The notes under the pieces: model-generated | The model's input: the letters and a program-made list of their open reading frames with translations, nothing else | What the model was told of the DNA's origin: nothing | Databases searched by the model: none | Part shown: positions 47,541 through 58,083 of the stretch, piece after piece | Layout of the letters: each line of letters opens with the position of its first letter | Numbering within the stretch: the first letter of the stretch is position 1 | Source: Blumeriella jaapii | Lineage: Eukaryota; Ascomycota; Leotiomycetes; Helotiales; Drepanopezizaceae | NCBI GenBank assembly: GCA_009599575.1 | Contig: VWND01000019.1 | Location: forward strand, 366,001 to 430,000 | Length of the DNA stretch: 64,000 bases | Direction: 5' to 3' | Made by a program: the position numbers and the translations under genes

Positions 47541-50500
47541 TCACCGGCCTTACGATTACAAAATCGAGCTTATTATAAATGAAAAAAAGCTGAAATACAT
47601 TTTTTTATATAAAATATCGATTTTAAAGCTCGAAATTATTAAGATTTATTTGCAAAATAATTTTGACAAAAGCTTTATCGAATTTTCTACCGCTTTTTTC
47701 GCTGCTTTAATACTTTTCGCTAAAAAACCCGACGGTTTATTGCGTTTTTGTATCGATTATCGAGCTTTTAATAATATTATTCGTAAAAATCGCTATTTTT
47801 TTTTTTTATCGATAAGACTTTTGCTTGTTTTTCGAAAGCGCGAATTTTTACGAAATTCGATATTCGTTAAGCTTTTTATAAAATTCGAATGAATCCCGCT
47901 AATAAAAAACTAACGACGTTTCGTACGCGTTACGGCGTTTATAAATGCAAAATGCTATTTTTTGGCTTTATTAATAAATCCGCAATATTAACGTTATATA
48001 AACGACGTTTTTTTCGATTATTTAAACGATTTTTATATTGTATATTTAAATAATATTTTTATTTATTCGTCCGACTTTTTGAAATACGCTATATACGTTC
48101 GTAAAATGTTTTAAAAGCTCGCTGACGCTGAATTACAGGCCGATATTCGAAAATTTAAATTCAACGTTATACGGATTCGTTACCTAAGCTTTATTATTTC
48201 GATTAAAAGCTTAAAAATAAATTTAGAAAAAGTTTTCGTAGTCGCTTATTAAAAGCTTTTTATTATTATAAAAAATATATAAAACTTTTTTGGTTTTTGT
48301 AATTTTTACCGACGTTTTATTCGAAACTACGGTATAATTGCAAAGCTTTTGGTTTATTTAACCAAAGCTAACGTTTTTTACAATTTTATTTCTGAATATT
48401 AAAAAAGTTTCGACCTTTTTATACTAGCTTTTACTACTGCATTAATATTATAATATTACAGACAAAACCTTTTTTGCATATTAAAAACTAACGCTTTCGA
48501 CGGCGTAATAGCTTTTGTGTTTTTACAATTCTATAGCGACGATTGGCTTTTAATCGTTTATTTTAGCAAAATCATAGCTTTCGCAAAGCTAAACTACATC
48601 GTATACGATAAAAAGATGCTCGCAATCGTAAGATTTTTAAGCAATTTTCGTGCTAAATTAATTAATTTAATTTATTAAATCAAAATAATTATTAATTATA
48701 AAGCTTTTAAATATTTTATAATTTTTAAATTTTTAAACGCTCGATAAATACGCTGGGCCGAACTTCTCGCCGATTACAATTTTTTTATTACGTATAAACC
48801 AGATAAACACAATCTTTTGATTAACGTATTAATACGTCGTACGAACGAATTCGACCGTTAAAACTCTTTTAAACGCACTTAGCGCTTGCAAATTTTTTTT
48901 CGAGCCGATTAAATTAATTACCGCTTTTAATTAAAAAACTTCGATTTTCTACGGCCTTCGAAACAGCTGTTTTTATCGTTGAAATAGCTGATTTTTTTTC
49001 CGCACTTCGTATCGTTAACCAGCTTTTCCACGCTAATCGCACAGCTAACAGTCTGATGGCCTTCCGAAAAAAAGCTGTACGAAACGTTACGAAAAAGAAC
49101 GATAATAATACTTCGTATATATTTAAACGCGATTTGCTGCTATATTACGGTCGTTTAATAATATCAGACGTCGATTATTTTCGTTTGGCTTTTATATAAG
49201 AAATACACGACCAGATTTTTACCGTTTATTTTAACGTTCGCAAAACTACGCAATTACTTTCGGACCAATATTATTAGCGAAATATAACAGCTTTTGTAAA
49301 ACAATATTATCGCAATTGCTACGTTTATCGAAAAAGTTTTGTTTTAAAAAATAAACGCTCCGGCCTTTTTCAGCCTTTTTTTGTTTTTGATTATTTTTGA
49401 AAGCACGTTATAATAAACTTTTGCAGTTTTAATAAAAACAAATACGGTTACGATAACGTATTCGTAATAATAAATCGTTTTTTTAAATAGATTATTTCGA
49501 TCTTTTGCTATAAAAATATCGACGTTCGAAGCTCGCCAAATTGTATATATTCCACGTATATAAGTATTTTGGCTTTTTAAAAAGTATTATTAGCGATCGT
49601 GGCCTTTAGTATTAATTTACCTTTTGGTTTAAATTAAACAAAATATTCGATACGCAATTAAAGCTTTCGATAGCCGTTTATTTTAAAACCGACGGTTAGA
49701 CCGAAATTTATAATTAATATTTGCAAAAACGCTTTCGACCTTTCGTAAATTTTTATTAAAACGATTGGAACGAATTTTTTTTAATAATGGATTTCGCTTA
49801 AATAATCCTTTTTTACGAAAGTTTAAATGGCCTGTCACTTTTTAAAATTATATACGATTATATTTTTTATATTAATTAAAACTAAAAGCTCGATACTTTC
49901 CTTTTTTTTAATTTTTTATATAAGCTAAACGCAAACGAAGCTCGTGCGTACGCTCGCCGCTATTACGACGCTTAGAATCTTGCCAAATCGCACTTTTAAT
50001 AAATCCACGATAAAATAAAAAAAAATGCGAATAAATCTCGCCGCGCGATCGATTTTAACGTTGGCGATTACGTTTGGCTCGATATGCGTTTATTTCCGAT
50101 TTTTCGGCCTTTTCGCAAGCTCGACAATTTTACAAACGGCCTTTTTAAAATTGTAGCTAAAATTTTCGATAACGTTTTTAAACTAGACTTTTTTAATATT
50201 ATAAACGTATATTTAATTTTTCACGCTAATCGACTGCGTAAAACAGCTAACGACGCGCTTTCAGATCAGGTTAATTTAGCTTTTGAATTTATTAATATAA
50301 TTAATAAGCTTGAATACGAAATCGAAAAATTAATCGCTTGTCGAATGTAGCGGAAAATCCTTTAGTATAAAGCTTTTTAAATAAGCTTAAATAAAAATTT
50401 CACGTAGTATTCCGCGTTTGATTTTATATATGTTTTCTTGAAAATACGCGATTTTTATTTAGCGTATAAAAAGCTTTCCGGTTTTTCTACAAAACTTATA

Positions 50501-50608
50501 AATTGGCTGAAAGCATATTCCGAAGATTTAAATTCGTACGATTATTTGGATAGTGACGTATCAATGGATAAAAGCTCGAAGGCGCGCTTTTTTCGGACGG
50601 GAAAATAG
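47541..50608 (+). pseudogene. pol half of the outer element
   Basis: Resumes exactly where the gag-protease half stopped (CACCGGCCTTACGA). It parallels 44196-47273 with more transitions. Recognisable parts are FAKKPDGLLRFCIDYR near 47720-47765, RARYYARKYGAY-like RT sequence, and the integrase C-terminus FRPFRKLDNFTNG at 50099-50150. Confidence 0.8.
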
Positions 50609-50872
50609 TATAACGATTTACTCGTTTGCCCCTCGTGTCATCCTAGTAACTACGTATAGTTGCAAGCTTTTTAGTCTTCTGGTGGATCTTTTATTAATTA
50701 TAAAAATTATTATATATATAAAGCTTTTTTCTTTTAGCAATTTCTGTTTTCTGCAATTGTTAATTCTAAATGAATATTTTTGTTACAAAACCAAAGGCTC
50801 GTTTTTTATACCATATGAACACGGCGACCAGTTGACTGATCTTCCAGCCCTTCGACTGATTAGATCGTCACA
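50609..50872 (+). repeat. LTR-D, 3' LTR of the outer element
   Basis: 264 bp. The start is mutated to TATAACGA and the end TCGTCACA is intact. Followed by the target duplication ATTGC. Confidence 0.88.
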
Positions 50873-50877
50873 ATTGC

Positions 50878-51518
50878 AAAGCGACAAAAGCGACAGGCGC
50901 AACAAACGCAACGCGTTTTGTAATCCGAGTAAATTGAAAATAACGTGTTATTTATTTGAGATATTATACTAACTATTGGATTTGCAATTATTAAGTTTTT
51001 CAATCGGTTATAACGACAGGCGCAAAGGAGCGGGGGCGACAGGCGCAGAAGGGCGACAGGCGCAGAAGGGCGACAGGCGCAGAAGGGCGACAGGCGCAGA
51101 AGGGCGACAGGCGCAGAAGGGCGACAGGCGCAGAAGGGCGGGGGCGACAGGCGCAGAAAAGCGGGGGTGACAGGCGCAAAATGAAAGTGGACGGAAATAA
51201 GGTCTAATCCCGATTAGTAATAGTATATAAAACGAAATAGGGCGCACCGCCACAAATATATACTAGCGTTTACCCCCTGCTTTTACCTTTTACTAGCTTC
51301 ATGCACCCCCCTACTAGCTGTATGCAGCCCCCTGCTAGCTGTTTTAATAAATCGCGTTTTAAACGGTTTCTACACGGTTTCTACACGGTTTGAAATTTCT
51401 ACACGGTTTAAAAATTATAAACCGAGCTGTGATCATTGATACCTGCCAACGGTTTATATTCACTATACCGTTGATACACGGTTTATAGAAACCCAGCATT
51501 CTCCTCTAAGGTAGGTAC
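50878..51518. mobile_element. Right arm of the TIR-like host element
   Basis: Contains the second copy of the 90-bp host repeat, a 17-bp minisatellite, TACTAGCT(T/G)ATGCA-type repeats at 51290-51340 and inverted CTACACGGTTT motifs at 51361-51410. It ends with the inverted counterparts of the left end (CCCAGC near 51492 and TAAGGTAGGTA at 51508-51518). Together with 30059-30597 and 37967-38067 this amounts to about 1.28 kb of original element. Confidence 0.5.
51011..51175. repeat. 17-bp GC-rich minisatellite
   Basis: Unit GCGACAGGCGCAGAAGG, at least six near-identical head-to-tail copies with variant units at both ends. Related GCGACAGGCGC pieces lie at 50888-50898. It is far more GC-rich than its surroundings. 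Confidence 0.9.
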
Positions 51519-54175
51519 TGTACTGTACTGCACTGCGCTGTACTACACGTACAGCTTCGGAACGCGAATCCTTTTGATATCCTCCATGCACCCACAATGC
51601 CACTTCTTACCTACCTACCTACCTATACTTCCGTCGGCAGTCCGACGCTTCCTTTCGCTCTGCGTATCTCTTTCTCTCCCTCTCGCTCTGGTTCACGCAT
51701 CGATCGTGATTGAATAGCGTAGACGCGTTGCCGCTACGTTCTGCTCCCTCACACCTCCATGGCCAACCGCTTCCAACTGTGAAAATCGCATCGCAAGAAC
51801 CTCAGACGAGCGCTCGTCGTCGCGTTCGTGCGCGAAGAACGGCGTGTTGCGAAATCAGCCCCGGGGCCCGCCCCGCGAGGCAGCATGGGAAAGCAGCCCA
51901 GAACAGATTCTCGAAAAGTCCCAGTGTACGGTTCCCCTTCTTGGCGTTTCTTACGGTGTAATTTGTATTTCGATGGATAAATGAATAAATAAATGATATA
52001 TGCTTTTGACACGTCCGTCCCGCTTGTGACGTTTATCCGAAGCGAGAAGCGAGTCTGTGGTCGGACTCTACTGTTGTAAGTTTTTACGATTTTGATATTA
52101 TCGGTCTGAGAGGTCTGCGAGTGACGTGGAGAGCTTTTGTATATCCTTGGATATTCGGAGAATCAGATCTGTCTCTTGGGGCCGTCAGAGCTGGCGTTTG
52201 GAGGTGGTGGGGGTTTGTTTTGGAAAGTCAATAGACATTCGCGTGTTTTTTTGTCTCGATGGGCATTCTCTTGCTGAATCTTTATAATATGCATCTTTTC
52301 TTCTCGTGATCCAAACCATACAAATCGACAGACTGATAGAAGCCCGGCTTGAAGACAAGGTTTTGGTTCGGATCTTCGAAGTCTCACCATAGCTTACGAG
52401 AAAGGTGATGCGGGGTGGATCTTTTCGCAGCTCCTTCCTCTTCTCTCCTCGCTCTCTCTCCTCCAAAACAACAACCAACACTTCCCACAACACAGCCTTC
52501 ACACCCAACAATAGGTAGGTACCTTAGTTGCTTACCTCCCCCCTCCACTCCCGCACCTTTCAAGTACCTCTCCACTTACAAGGCAGGCACAGATGCACCA
52601 AGCCTGTGCGGCTAGCCGTAGCGGCCGCGGTTTTCCTAGCAGGCCCAGGCCCAGGTGCCCCCGCCATGGCACGCATTTCATACTCGAGACACTGCAATCG
52701 ATCCAACCGAACCTGCCGCCGGCGGACTTGGGAGCCGCCGGTCGCGTTGTCAACGGCTTGCCAGCGCCAGCTGCCGTCGGTTCCCCCTCGTTCCAATCTT
52801 CAATCGAGCCGTGTTTCTGATCCACGCCTCGACCACAAGCCGCGGGAACTGCCCCATCCAGCTTGGCTTGTCCTCGTGCAACCTGTGGCCGCCAGCGCCA
52901 GACGCTGGGCAACTGCACTGGCGCTGCCAGTGTTGCCGTAACGGTCGTTATTGGGCATGGGCATGTCTCTGGCGCAAGTGGGCTTGAGTTGCTTTCGCAC
53001 TATCTACGGCGTGAACACCTGGCCCCAAGAAATGCATTGGACGCGGCGGCGGGCATACAGTCCTCGCGCCCTGGAGCAGTGTTCCCGGTTATGAGCCCCG
53101 GAGAGGAATAGTGGTTTGCACATGTAGCGGGTGGGATCTTGCGATAGCGATGGAATTTGGAGAAGAAGAAAGGAAGAAAAACGAGAGGAGCTTTAGGATC
53201 ATCTACCCCAGATGACCAACACTTCGTTAAGCAATCATGGTCTTTTTTTTTTCGGTTGATTCTGAAAAGATGTGACTGACTATATTCAAGCGTGACTACA
53301 TGTAAACCTCTGCAAACACTTTACCATTTTTCATAGAGAAAAAAGAAAAAAAAAGAAAAAAATCAAGCTCGAGGACAGATCCACATTACCATCTTCCGAG
53401 AACGTACACGCTACTGATATGCACTTCACACTTTCCCAATCGCGGAGCTTTTTTAAAGGTAGTTGAGTGCAAAGATTTTGATCTTCGACTACACATATCC
53501 GCGACGCTCGCTACGCGACCACACCGCTGCTCGCAGGCAAGCGCGGATCTGATCTCATGCGTGAAAGCATCCTTCCATAACGAGGAAATAGCTATCTTCA
53601 AGCGAGGATAGATGAACAATCTTTGCGAACACAGCATCGGCTTGTACGGCGGACTCGGGGTTCGAAGACAGGTACAAGCAAGAATACGTGAGCACGCTTT
53701 CCGCTGCCGCCGGTTGCGATCTTGTGATGCGGAATAGAGAAAAGCTTGGAAGTGTGGAGGAGAGATCACGATCAGTGAATGTGTGGAGGGTAAATAGTGG
53801 GTTGGAGTTAGGAATTAACTGAAATCTGCTGTTTTACTGTTATAGGAGCAACGCGTATTTAATGTACCTGATAGGAGTAGTAAGCGTGCACTTGACAGTT
53901 GATCTAGAAATACTAGACAGTTGCTTTAAAATCATAGGTCTTAGTTTAAAATAAAATAACGCAGCAATTAAGGGGGGGGGGTTCGACATAGGACAGCATA
54001 CCAAAAACACAGCGGTATGGATTCACATATTGCTATGCGACATGAAGTATGATTAACGATTTAAGATATTCAAATTATTAACTCTGAGATGATCATAATC
54101 AAAAAGACACAGGATTATACTAACTGAAATATCAAGAGCGTGATATGATGGATATTATACGGCAGATGTTCCTTT
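51519..54175. other. Gene-poor stretch to the right of the island
   Basis: No gene is supported. A GC-rich patch at 52590-53110 opens overlapping frames on both strands, but none has a recognisable domain or a clear coding preference. Another minus-strand frame (53386-53769) is Cys/Ser/Arg-rich and unlike any family I know. CTAC-type repeats lie at 51602-51628 and near 52513-52520. Confidence 0.45.
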
Positions 54176-54868
54176 TTAAATAGCAATTTTTAAGCTGAAA
54201 GATATAAAATCTTTTAAAAACACATTATAAACGCTTATCAAAAACATATAAACAATCGTTCCGCTGCCCTGCCGCACTACAAGCTAAATTTTTATTATAT
54301 AGCAATTTTGAAGCTAAAAATACAAAGATTTCTTGAAATCATACCATAAGCGTTTATTAAAAACGTTTTAACAATCGTTCCGCTGCCTTGCCGTACTATA
54401 AGCTTATTTTTTTCTTACAAAGCAATTTTAAAGCTGAAAAATATCAAATCTTTTACAAACATATCACAAACGCTTATCAAAAACACTTTAAACAATCGTT
54501 CCGCTGCTTTGCCGCATAAAAAGCTTATTTTTTCTTATATAGCAATTTTAAAGCTGAGATACAAATCTTTTTTACAAATATACCATAAGCGCTTATTAAA
54601 AACATATTAATAAACGTTCCGCTGCCCTGCCGTACTACAAGTTTATTTTTTCTTACATCGCAATTTTTAAGCTGAAAGATATCAAATCTTTTGCAAAGAT
54701 ATTATAAGCGTTTATCAAAAGCTTTTCAATATGCTTGATCTTTTTTTTAAATAGCTATTTTTGAGCTGAGAATTTTTTACAGATATACCAAAAGCGTTTA
54801 TCAAAAAACATTAACAAACGTTCCGCTGCGCAGACAACAATTTTACGTTTCCTTACATAGCTATTTAT
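54176..54868. repeat. Satellite array, about 120-bp unit
   Basis: Five near-complete copies, a sixth shortened copy and a partial end. Each starts near TAGCAATTTT(T/A)AAGCTGA (about 54181, 54300, 54420, 54541, 54658, 54752). Each also carries CATAAGCGTTTATCAAAAAC and a conserved GC-rich core CGTTCCGCTGCCCTGCCG. The unit is unrelated to the 155-bp satellite at 18.7 kb. Confidence 0.88.
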
Positions 54869-55001
54869 CCGCTGCGATTCATCCATAAACCCTTTACCAA
54901 CACCCCACGAGCATTCACTTCACCCTCCCTCGATCGCCGAGCGGGCCCATTCGGAAAGTCAACGACGCGCGTGATCGCCATGAGCAACCGAGTCCGCGAC
55001 C

Positions 55002-55325
55002 ATGGCTGCTCACGACATGCAAGACCTGCACGAGGGCGCAAGCGAGAAGAGCGCGGATGCCAAGCGGGAGGGAGACATCTCACAAGACGCCATCAGGTGT
55101 GCCAAGGAGGAGGCCGTTCCGAGTGATAGATGCAAGACTTTCCTTCCGAGGAGCGCATCGCGGCTTTGGGCTCGGGGCCAAGCGTCGAGAAAGTACTTCA
55201 TTACCTCTGTTTACTTGAAGGAGCCGGGAAATCAGCTATTGGAAGCAGCCACGGGCATTGAAAAAACTGCTGTGTGGAGGATGACGGAGGGTGAGAAACC
55301 TACAAGGATAGTAAGAATTTCGTGA
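55002..55325 (+). CDS. Small hypothetical protein, uncertain
   Basis: 107 residues from an ATG in good context (GACCATGG). The first half is hydrophilic and charged (EGASEKSADAKREGDISQ), the second has a mixed pattern ending RIVRIS. There is no family I recognise, and a missed intron could change the end. It sits directly after the 120-bp satellite. Base composition is more gene-like than its left flank, which is the main support. Confidence 0.3.
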   Translation: MAAHDMQDLHEGASEKSADAKREGDISQDAIRCAKEEAVPSDRCKTFLPRSASRLWARGQASRKYFITSVYLKEPGNQLLEAATGIEKTAVWRMTEGEKPTRIVRIS

Positions 55326-56586
55326 AGATAAGAACGAAGAAAGAAAAAGTCGACATCTTAGAGAGGAGCATAGATTTTGTATGTGTGCGTCTGGCTACGG
55401 CTCATCCCGCTGTTTGGCACAGACCCAGCTGATTAGTGCACTCGAGGTGGCCCCTTCTTGCGAGATGCTTGTGTGATGGACATCCGTTCCGTGTTGAGAA
55501 TCGTTCTCATCTGGCTTTTGTTTACTTCCCGGAGGGAAGTGGTAGATCCAAGGGGTGCATGATGTGCTTGGTTTTCCCGGGTTTTTGTTGAACGGTGTAT
55601 GTACTTGAAGTGACCGTGAGACAGTGCTGTATTGCTGGCATGCAAAGTGGTCGTGGCCAGCGTCGTCCTTGTAGAAATAGTCTGGGAGGTAATAGCATTG
55701 AAGGCCAGGCAATTCTGTAATTTTGAGGTTGTGACTAGCTTCTGATCAATGTCCGAGCAACAGCCATGCCCGAAGGGGGTACCCATCGATTCATGGCGGG
55801 GTACGGATCAATCACAAGCGTCTGCTTAGACCGCTGCTGGCGGTGTACGTGGACTACAAGTGCGAAATTTCGTTATTTCGTTATGTAACTCTTCTGTTTG
55901 ACGCATTCTCCTGTGCGTAAGGCCGACTTGAATAGGAAGAGCGGTTGCGGGAAACGATCGGGAATGTCGAACTTTGTATGCGGAGGGTCATCACGTTCCT
56001 CATGAATTACATGGCTCGAATGGATAACGGGGGACGCAGATGCGACCACTGCCGGTGCGGCGAATAGATGGATGATGGATGACGGAAAATGGATTTGTTT
56101 CCTTAGACTTCCCTACGGCGGCAGTCTTTCAGCACACTAGATAATGCCGAGAAGAGCAAGATGATCGAGCTGCCGGCTAAAACAATTCCAAGAAGTAGCC
56201 GGCGTTGGAAAGGTGGCACTTAGCCATGGCAATGGAAGCGTAACGGGCTACGAACTCGTTGACATCCCAGTGGCTAGATGCCACGGCTCTTTGTTTACCA
56301 AACACATTGGGTTGGTGAACGTGGCAACGCATAGTCGGCATCCAAGAGAGACACCAACCTTGATCGCTGTCGAGGGTTCCAAAATTTGGGCCAAGCTTTC
56401 GTCTCGCGCGGCTGCGTAGATCCTTGCGACATCAGATGCTGCAATCGCCTCTCAGACACCTGGAGATCTTCCAGCCAAGAAATGGCAACCCTGCATGATC
56501 GTTGGTTTGTTTGGAACAGAGATGAACGTCGGTTGCTGCAAGGGTAGCCTCGAGCATCAGACGTTCGGATAGAAGGCACCCAGTCG
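55326..56586. other. Intergenic stretch before IPI3
   Basis: No supported gene. Short frames on both strands lack recognisable domains. The last part is probably IPI3 3' UTR. Confidence 0.5.
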
Positions 56587-58083
56587 CTACGATTTCACCC
56601 CGCCAGATTTTAACAAGGTGTACTGGTCCCAAGTCTTCTTCTGAAGTGCCCGTTGCTCGTTGACGAGTTTCCACAGGTCGGCATTCTCGTTCGCAAGAAG
56701 ATCATCTCCGCTCGAAGCTGGCACGTTGGACGCCGCAGGGATTGAAAAGCTCCAGATGGCCTTTTCGAGCATCTCGGAAGGAAATCCGGGCGAGAGACCG
56801 TATCCTCCCGCTCTCCCGAGCGAGCCTCGCAATTGCGCCGTGTACGTGTAGCTGTTTTCGCCGAGTTTGGGCTTGACAACGGTCCAGGGTCTGGTGAGCT
56901 GCTTGGGTGGGAACACCGGCTGCATGATGAGGTTCGTAACGGGGGCATTCAAATCGGCGAGTTCAGCGGCGAAGGCGCGACGGGAGACATCCCACTGGAC
57001 CACCTTGCCCGAAGCATGCCCTGACAAGAGAGACGTGCCGTCGTAGCTGAGATCCAGGCAGAGCACAGCGCCAGCATCCGTCGGCGGTGACCATGGAGCC
57101 TGCGAGACTTGCACAGGCGTGTTCTGCAAGCGCTTGTCGTAGAGCTGGTTTGGCGTCGCATCTCCCGCCGAGAACTCGACCAGCTGCACGCAGCCGTCGT
57201 CGAAGCCGATGAAGACGGCGCGATCGCACGGATCGAGGGCGAGGCACCGCGGCGTCGATGGGAGCAGAAAGGTGCGCAGCAGAGCTCCCGCGAGATAGTC
57301 CCAGACCACCACGGTGTTGTCGGTACTGGCCGAGACGCAAAGATTGGTCCCGCCGGCGCTGTGGCCCAGTGCGATGCTTGTGAGAGCAGCTCGGTGGTTG
57401 CTCAACGTTCGGAGGGGCTCAACTGTCTCGCGCGCCGACGTGGCCAAGAGATGTGGCACAGACCAAACGTGGATGTTGGAGTCGTCGGAGCCGGTGATCA
57501 GATGCGAAAGATTGCCAGCGAGACATGATATTGGCTGCAAATGCGCCGTGGGCGTAGAGACTTGTCGACCGGTGCAAACCTTCGCGGAGTCAGCAAGCAG
57601 TATTCTCTTCCTTCTCTTCGCTGTTCTCCGCGCCGCTCCTCTTCTCTTCTCTTCTCATCTCGTCTCATCTCTTCTCGTCTCATCTCTTCTCTCTCTTCTC
57701 GTCTCGTCTCTCTCGTCTGGTGTTCAGTGAAGCAGAGTACCGACCTCCCACAAGATGGCCCGTCCCTCGGCCGTACCCAACGCCAGTACCCCATCATCGA
57801 GCAGGCTGATGCTGTGAATGCGCTCGGAGAAGGCGATCAAGGCCTCCTGCTTGCCTGTGTCCCTCGCGTAGACGTGGACGACCGCCTTGTCCGCCTGTGC
57901 GGCGAAGATGTGGGTGGCATTGGTCGCCAGGCTGTTGGCCCTCGCAGAGCTCTTCTTGAAGGAGGACGAGACGGCGGCGATGGGCTGCAGTTCGTGCACG
58001 TAGATGCCATTGTCCTGGGCGACGGCGGCGTGGGCTGGCTGGCGCTGGGCCAGGATTGCGGTGACGAAGCCTTCGGACAACAT
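56587..58083 (-). CDS. IPI3: Pre-rRNA processing protein IPI3 (WD40, Rix1 complex)
   Basis: WD40 scaffold of the Rix1-Ipi1-Ipi3 complex, needed for ITS2 processing and pre-60S maturation in the nucleus, with a reported role in replication licensing in yeast. On the minus strand, exons 58083-57745 and 57579-56587 join in phase 0 to 443 residues. The 165-nt intron has an unusual GTCGGT donor but a good CTGAC branch and AAG acceptor. It joins ILWE to VCTGRQVSTPTAHLQP as expected. N-terminal features are MLSEGFVTAIL and IFAAQADKAVVHVYARD. WD repeats include ITGSDDSNIHVWSVP, VSASTDNTVVVWDY and LLSGHASGKVVQWDV. The tail has PWTVVKPKLGE and LQKKTWDQY, both typical of Ipi3. The intron is rich in CTCGTCTCTT units. 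Confidence 0.93.
57633..57718. repeat. TCTTCTCGTC-type repeat in the IPI3 intron
   Basis: About 85 bp of CTTCTCTTCTCATCTCGTCT units. In the IPI3 transcript this is a purine tract between donor and branch point. Confidence 0.75.

Larger units (their letters stand above)
38068..50872 (+). mobile_element. Outer chromodomain-type gypsy retrotransposon, element 2, split by a copy of itself
   Basis: LTR-A (38068-38331) and LTR-D (50609-50872) bound one insertion with target duplication ATTGC at 38063-38067 and 50873-50877. Its interior is split: 38332-41131 carries the gag-protease half and 47541-50608 the reverse transcriptase to integrase half. Between them sits a complete second copy of the same family. 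Without that insert the element is about 6.4 kb. All frames contain stops. Confidence 0.9.

Noticed and set aside
51011..51175. Regular short repeats that could suggest a CRISPR array
   Set aside because: The 17-bp units are contiguous with no spacers, and the genome is eukaryotic. It is a minisatellite.
30059..51518. A Starship-type giant cargo element
   Set aside because: No tyrosine recombinase (DUF3435-type captain) or intact cargo gene is visible. The length is fully explained by three retrotransposons in a small TIR-like element.
52590..53110. GC-rich patch with overlapping frames on both strands
   Set aside because: No frame shows a conserved motif, and the best ones lack an ATG at a sensible place. 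It may be a gene relic but cannot be supported.
53386..53769. 127-codon minus-strand frame
   Set aside because: No recognisable domain and no gene-like flanks.
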